DNA of 64,000 nucleotides, taken from positions 47,445 through 111,444 of the forward strand of contig JAVYIG010006814.1 in the NCBI GenBank assembly GCA_035222895.1, written 5' to 3'. The notes under the pieces are model-generated. The model was not told the origin of the DNA. It saw only the letters and a program-made list of their open reading frames with translations, and did no database searches. This stretch comes from Strongylocentrotus droebachiensis. Taxonomy: Eukaryota; Echinodermata; Echinoidea; Camarodonta; Strongylocentrotidae. Positions 60,484 through 64,000 of the stretch are shown here, piece by piece; within the stretch, counting starts at the first letter, position 1, and each line of letters starts with the position of its first letter. Made by a program: the position numbers and the translations under genes.

Positions 60484-61928
60484 TGGTTATCGTCATCACA
60501 AATACCATTATAATATTATGATCAATAAAGTCACCATGATTATCATCATGGAATTATTATTTTCATCATCATCACAAACACTACCACCATTATCATCACC
60601 ATTATCATCATTGTTACCATCATCAATCACCATTATTGTCATCAAAATCATTATCATCACCATTAATTACCATCATTATCATCATTATCATCATCATCAT
60701 CAATCACCATTATTATTAAAATCATCTTCACCATCAATCACAATCATCACAATCACCATAATAACCATGGATGATGATCAACACTAGGGACTTTTCGATT
60801 TGCCCGTTCACTAGTGGACTGCGACGTATGCGGTCACTTTTGAAGCAGTGCGCATGCGCATCGACGAGCTCATCGTTCGTAGCAGAATTTTCGAACGCGT
60901 TCGCCCCTGTTTTGCCGTCGTTCGCAAACTGTGACGATACGTGTTCGTAAGCAATCTTTCGTAGGCACGAAACATCACATTGAAGTCACAAAATGGACCC
61001 AATTGACCTAATTCTAGAACCGAAGAGTGTTGGAAGCGTGAATTCTCTTAAATTAACACATTTTCGTGTCTGTAATTGCCCTTAAATCAAAATTGTTGCA
61101 GAATAATTCATAAAATGAACACTTTTATTTATGCATCGCCAATTTGTTGCAGCATATTTTTCGAGATCAGTCCCATGCGTCGAATTTGGTGTGTTTTTTA
61201 GCTTCTCGATCGAATTTCTAGCTCACTAAGCAGAATAATTCATAAAATGAGCACATTTTATTTATGCATCGCTAATCTGTTGCAGCATAATATTTGAGAA
61301 CAGTCTCATGCAACGACTTTGGAGTTGGATTTTTGGCTATTCGATCGAATTTCGCGCTTACCAAGCGAGCGTCGTAGTTGTGTAAAATCGAAAAGGTAAC
61401 GAACAACAGTCAGTGTGCCTCGTCAACCCTGCTTAAAAATGACCGCGTACGTCGCAGTCCACTTATAAACGTGCAAATCGAAAAGTCCCTAATATCATTA
61501 TCAACAGCACCCTCACCATCATTGCCATCAACATCAAGAACCATTATCATTATCATCACCATCACCATCATTCATTACCATCATCATTATCACCATCATC
61601 CTCACCATCATCAACATCATCACCATCAACATCATCATCATCACCATCACCATCACCATCGCCATCGCCATCGCCATCGCCATCGCCATCGCCAAATTCC
61701 ATCGCCATCGCCATCGCCATCGCCATCGCCATCGTCATCGTCATCGTCATCATCATCATCATCATCACATCATCATCACCATCACCATCATCATCATCAT
61801 CACCATAACCATCACCATCACCATTAATTACCATCATCATCATCATCATCACATCATCATCATCATCACATCATCATCACATCATCATCACCATCACCAT
61901 CATCATCATCTTCACCATCACCATCAAC

Positions 61929-61960
<32 letters not shown>

Positions 61961-62060
61961 CTCATCATCATCATCATCATCATCATCACCACCTCTATCA
62001 CTAACACAACCATGCAATAATAATCGCTACCCGCATCACTACCACCATCGCCACCACCAT
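60484..62060. repeat. ATC/CATCGC microsatellite, about 0.9 kb in two parts
   Basis: (ATC)n with CAC, CATT and CATCGC variants occupies 60484-60783 and 61492-62060. A pure (GCCATC)n core lies at about 61658-61735. The two parts are separated by a transposon-like insertion. ORFs rich in His/Ser on one strand and Asp/Met on the other are artefacts of the repeat. Confidence 0.95.
60785..61491. mobile_element. 707-bp inverted-repeat element inserted in the microsatellite
   Basis: TAGGGACTTTTCGATTTGC begins the left end and is inverted at the right. The arms extend about 50 bp through GTGGACTGCGACGTA. If TA is the duplicated target, the element proper starts GGGACTTTT. Inside is a ~130 bp tandem pair around GCAGAATAATTCATAAAATGA (about 61100 and 61231). 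There is no ORF above 63 codons apart from flanking repeats. Confidence 0.8.
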
Positions 62061-62946
62061 CACCATCTTCCAAGTGCTTAAATCTGCCAGTGTGAACCTT
62101 CTTCATATTCTTTGAGCGATTGGGGGCATGGCTGTGAACTGCAAATGTTCCCCAGGCCCCGAAGCTTTGATGGACTCACAATGGATGCGTCTGCCTTCAA
62201 AGAAAAGCCTTTTCACTATTGTGTTCTCAGCTTTTGGGGGTAGGTAAATGAAGGAAGACAGCGACTGGCCTACATGTATATGAGATGGAGGTTTTAATCA
62301 CACAAGCTAGCATATAAGTGGCCATGGACGTGATGATTAGACGTTGTGAAGGTTCCTGATCAATGTAGATGGCACCTTGAAGAGCTAACGATTGCAAGTT
62401 AAAGGAAAAATGCAGTTTTGGGAAGTTAATCAAACAAAATAACAATTCCTTTAAATATGGAACATTATAGTTGCTCAGCCAGCAGCCTTAGTAATGAATC
62501 AAATCAGTTTGGTGGTTATCTATCTGATATTGTTTGACTGGAATGAATGAAAGAATGGAAGAAAAAAAGATATATATCTACACAGTTACATTTTCATAAT
62601 GTACAGTACTCAATTTTTTTTACATTATTGCACAAAGAGCTATTATAGTCGCCTCTCACCCATTGTATTTCAATAGTCTGAATGCAAATTGGATACATTG
62701 GTATTTTTTCCCTGGAAAATTATTTAGATGCCCGTTATCCGAAATTGGATGGCAATGAAAAATGAGCCCCATAAAAGAGATGTTTTTTAGCAATAAAATA
62801 AATCAACACGTGTGTCCCTCGGCTCAGATCTGTATATTCTCCCATTTAACATAATTTATCTCACTTCGAATGTGATATATGCCAATATTAACCAAGGTAT
62901 GCATGATTATTTATAGGTATTTGGCTGCTGTAAATGTCAAATTTAA

Positions 62947-63330
62947 AGATAAAGTTGAGTTCTGGTCATGTGATTGCATTGTGAAAAAAACGGTGTGGAA
63001 TCTATCAGAAAAGGTTGATCATCTAGTAGACCCATATTTGTGTGTATTGCAAGGTTCTAGAATAATCAAAATGATAAGAAATTTTACAAGTTACAAGCAC
63101 TGTACACAGAATGATGTATATGGGACTACACGAGCAAATGGCGAAAAAAAACCTACCCCCCCCCCCCCCAATTTTTACGATGTTTCATGTTGTATTTAGA
63201 ATATGAAGGCATTTGAAGAGCCATGCTTTTCAGGGAACACGTTTAATCTGATGTTCTTCCACCCTTGCATAATAACAATGATAACGCTCACAAATTATTT
63301 TTTACCTCTTCCCAGAACTCAACCTTCTCT
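62947..63330. mobile_element. 384-bp TTAA-flanked MITE, copy 2
   Basis: The ends are AGATAAAGTTGAGTTCTGG and CCCAGAACTCAACCTTCTCT, with TTAA at 62943-62946 and 63331-63334. It is the inverted counterpart of 34691-35074 and the same length. A C-run (about 63157-63169) interrupts it. Confidence 0.82.
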
Positions 63331-64000
63331 TTAAGCATCAAGAGGAACAATTTGATCTAATAACACTACAGTAGTAGATCTAGCAGATGTTTACTCAGAT
63401 GTATCCTTTTCGGGTACCCAAATTAAAAAGATACCTGAAATTCCCAGCCCTACTCCATGAAGAGAGTGAGAGAAGACACTTTTTTTGCCAAGACTAATCC
63501 AATAAGATGCCGTAAGGGCGTAAATATTCCAAATTGAATGACAAACGCTGTGAGAACTAAATTTACAACATCGTCTAATAGCACAGTATGGCCATCTTGC
63601 GATGTGAGTGCTTGCGGTTGCCATGGCAAACTTCTGATTTTTAAGTGATTAAGAAGAGCTATCGATGACAAGTGGAGGAGTATTCCATGATTAATTCTTT
63701 GCTTGATTTGAAATCAATCATTTGCAAAGGTTGAAGTATCTGTTTGGGGATGGGTACTTCAGGGTGGAGAGTTTTTGAGAATTGCATGCATATTTTTATG
63801 TGAACCCAGCTGATGGTACACATTTAATATTGAACTAAGATTATAGCCAAGTTATGTACATGTAGGTTATAATATTTATCATATAGGCTACTGGTGATAA
63901 CAAAGGAGTTGAAACTAATTAAATGAAAGGAATGAAAGTGATCGTGATGATGATGATGACGACGATGACTTCAATGATGATGACCATTGTTGATGATTGA
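63331..64000. other. Right edge, no gene recognised
   Basis: Two overlapping minus-strand frames of 73-77 codons (63391-63671) have no family features I know and no supporting splice signals. The last 60 bases are a GATGAT microsatellite. Confidence 0.4.

Noticed and set aside
61378..61852. 149- and 94-codon ORFs rich in His/Ser or Asp/Met
   Set aside because: Pure translation of the ATC/CATCGC microsatellite on both strands.

Overview
The window is a piece of animal nuclear genome. Coding sequence is split by GT-AG introns into short exons, intergenic DNA is AT-rich and crowded with microsatellites and small inverted-repeat transposons, and the recognisable proteins are ordinary metazoan housekeeping genes. 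The repeat flavour (recurrent acatgtacatgta strings, many fold-back MITEs) suggests a marine invertebrate deuterostome, probably an echinoderm such as a sea urchin. That species-level guess is inference.

Genes, left to right. (1) LSM4, minus strand, exons between 6225 and 8592, with a possible one-codon first exon near 10990. The 3' terminal exon is not found. (2) An orphan Cys-rich coding exon, minus strand, 10040-10175. (3) DPH5, plus strand, 12631-20666, six exons giving 285 codons plus stop. (4) SLC30A7 (ZnT7), minus strand, 42164 down to 28856, eleven exons giving 373 codons plus stop. (5) The 5' part of a typical 2-Cys peroxiredoxin, plus strand, coding exons 52604-52706 and 56290-56326, with a possible noncoding first exon ending at 50474. 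The rest is not in view. DPH5 and SLC30A7 are tail-to-tail neighbours, as they also are in human.

Everything else is accessory DNA. A 4.5 kb transposon with long terminal inverted repeats (45773-50310) carries a decayed multi-block coding region. A 1.8 kb fold-back element with an exact 8-bp target duplication sits in the peroxiredoxin gene (52947-54753), and another element with a near 8-bp duplication lies at 43020-44360. At least four small families are flanked by TTAA. One family has 6-bp target duplications (four copies). A TA-flanked family carries a reverse-transcriptase fragment, and one copy has a related element nested inside it. A 446-bp element contains a broken C2H2 zinc-finger fragment, and a fold-back element encloses telomere-like CCCTAA repeats. 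tRNA-derived and possibly 7SL-derived SINEs are present. A long ATC microsatellite (60.5-62.0 kb) is split by a 0.7 kb inverted-repeat element.

I found no bacterial-type operon, CRISPR array, viral gene or intact tRNA or rRNA gene.
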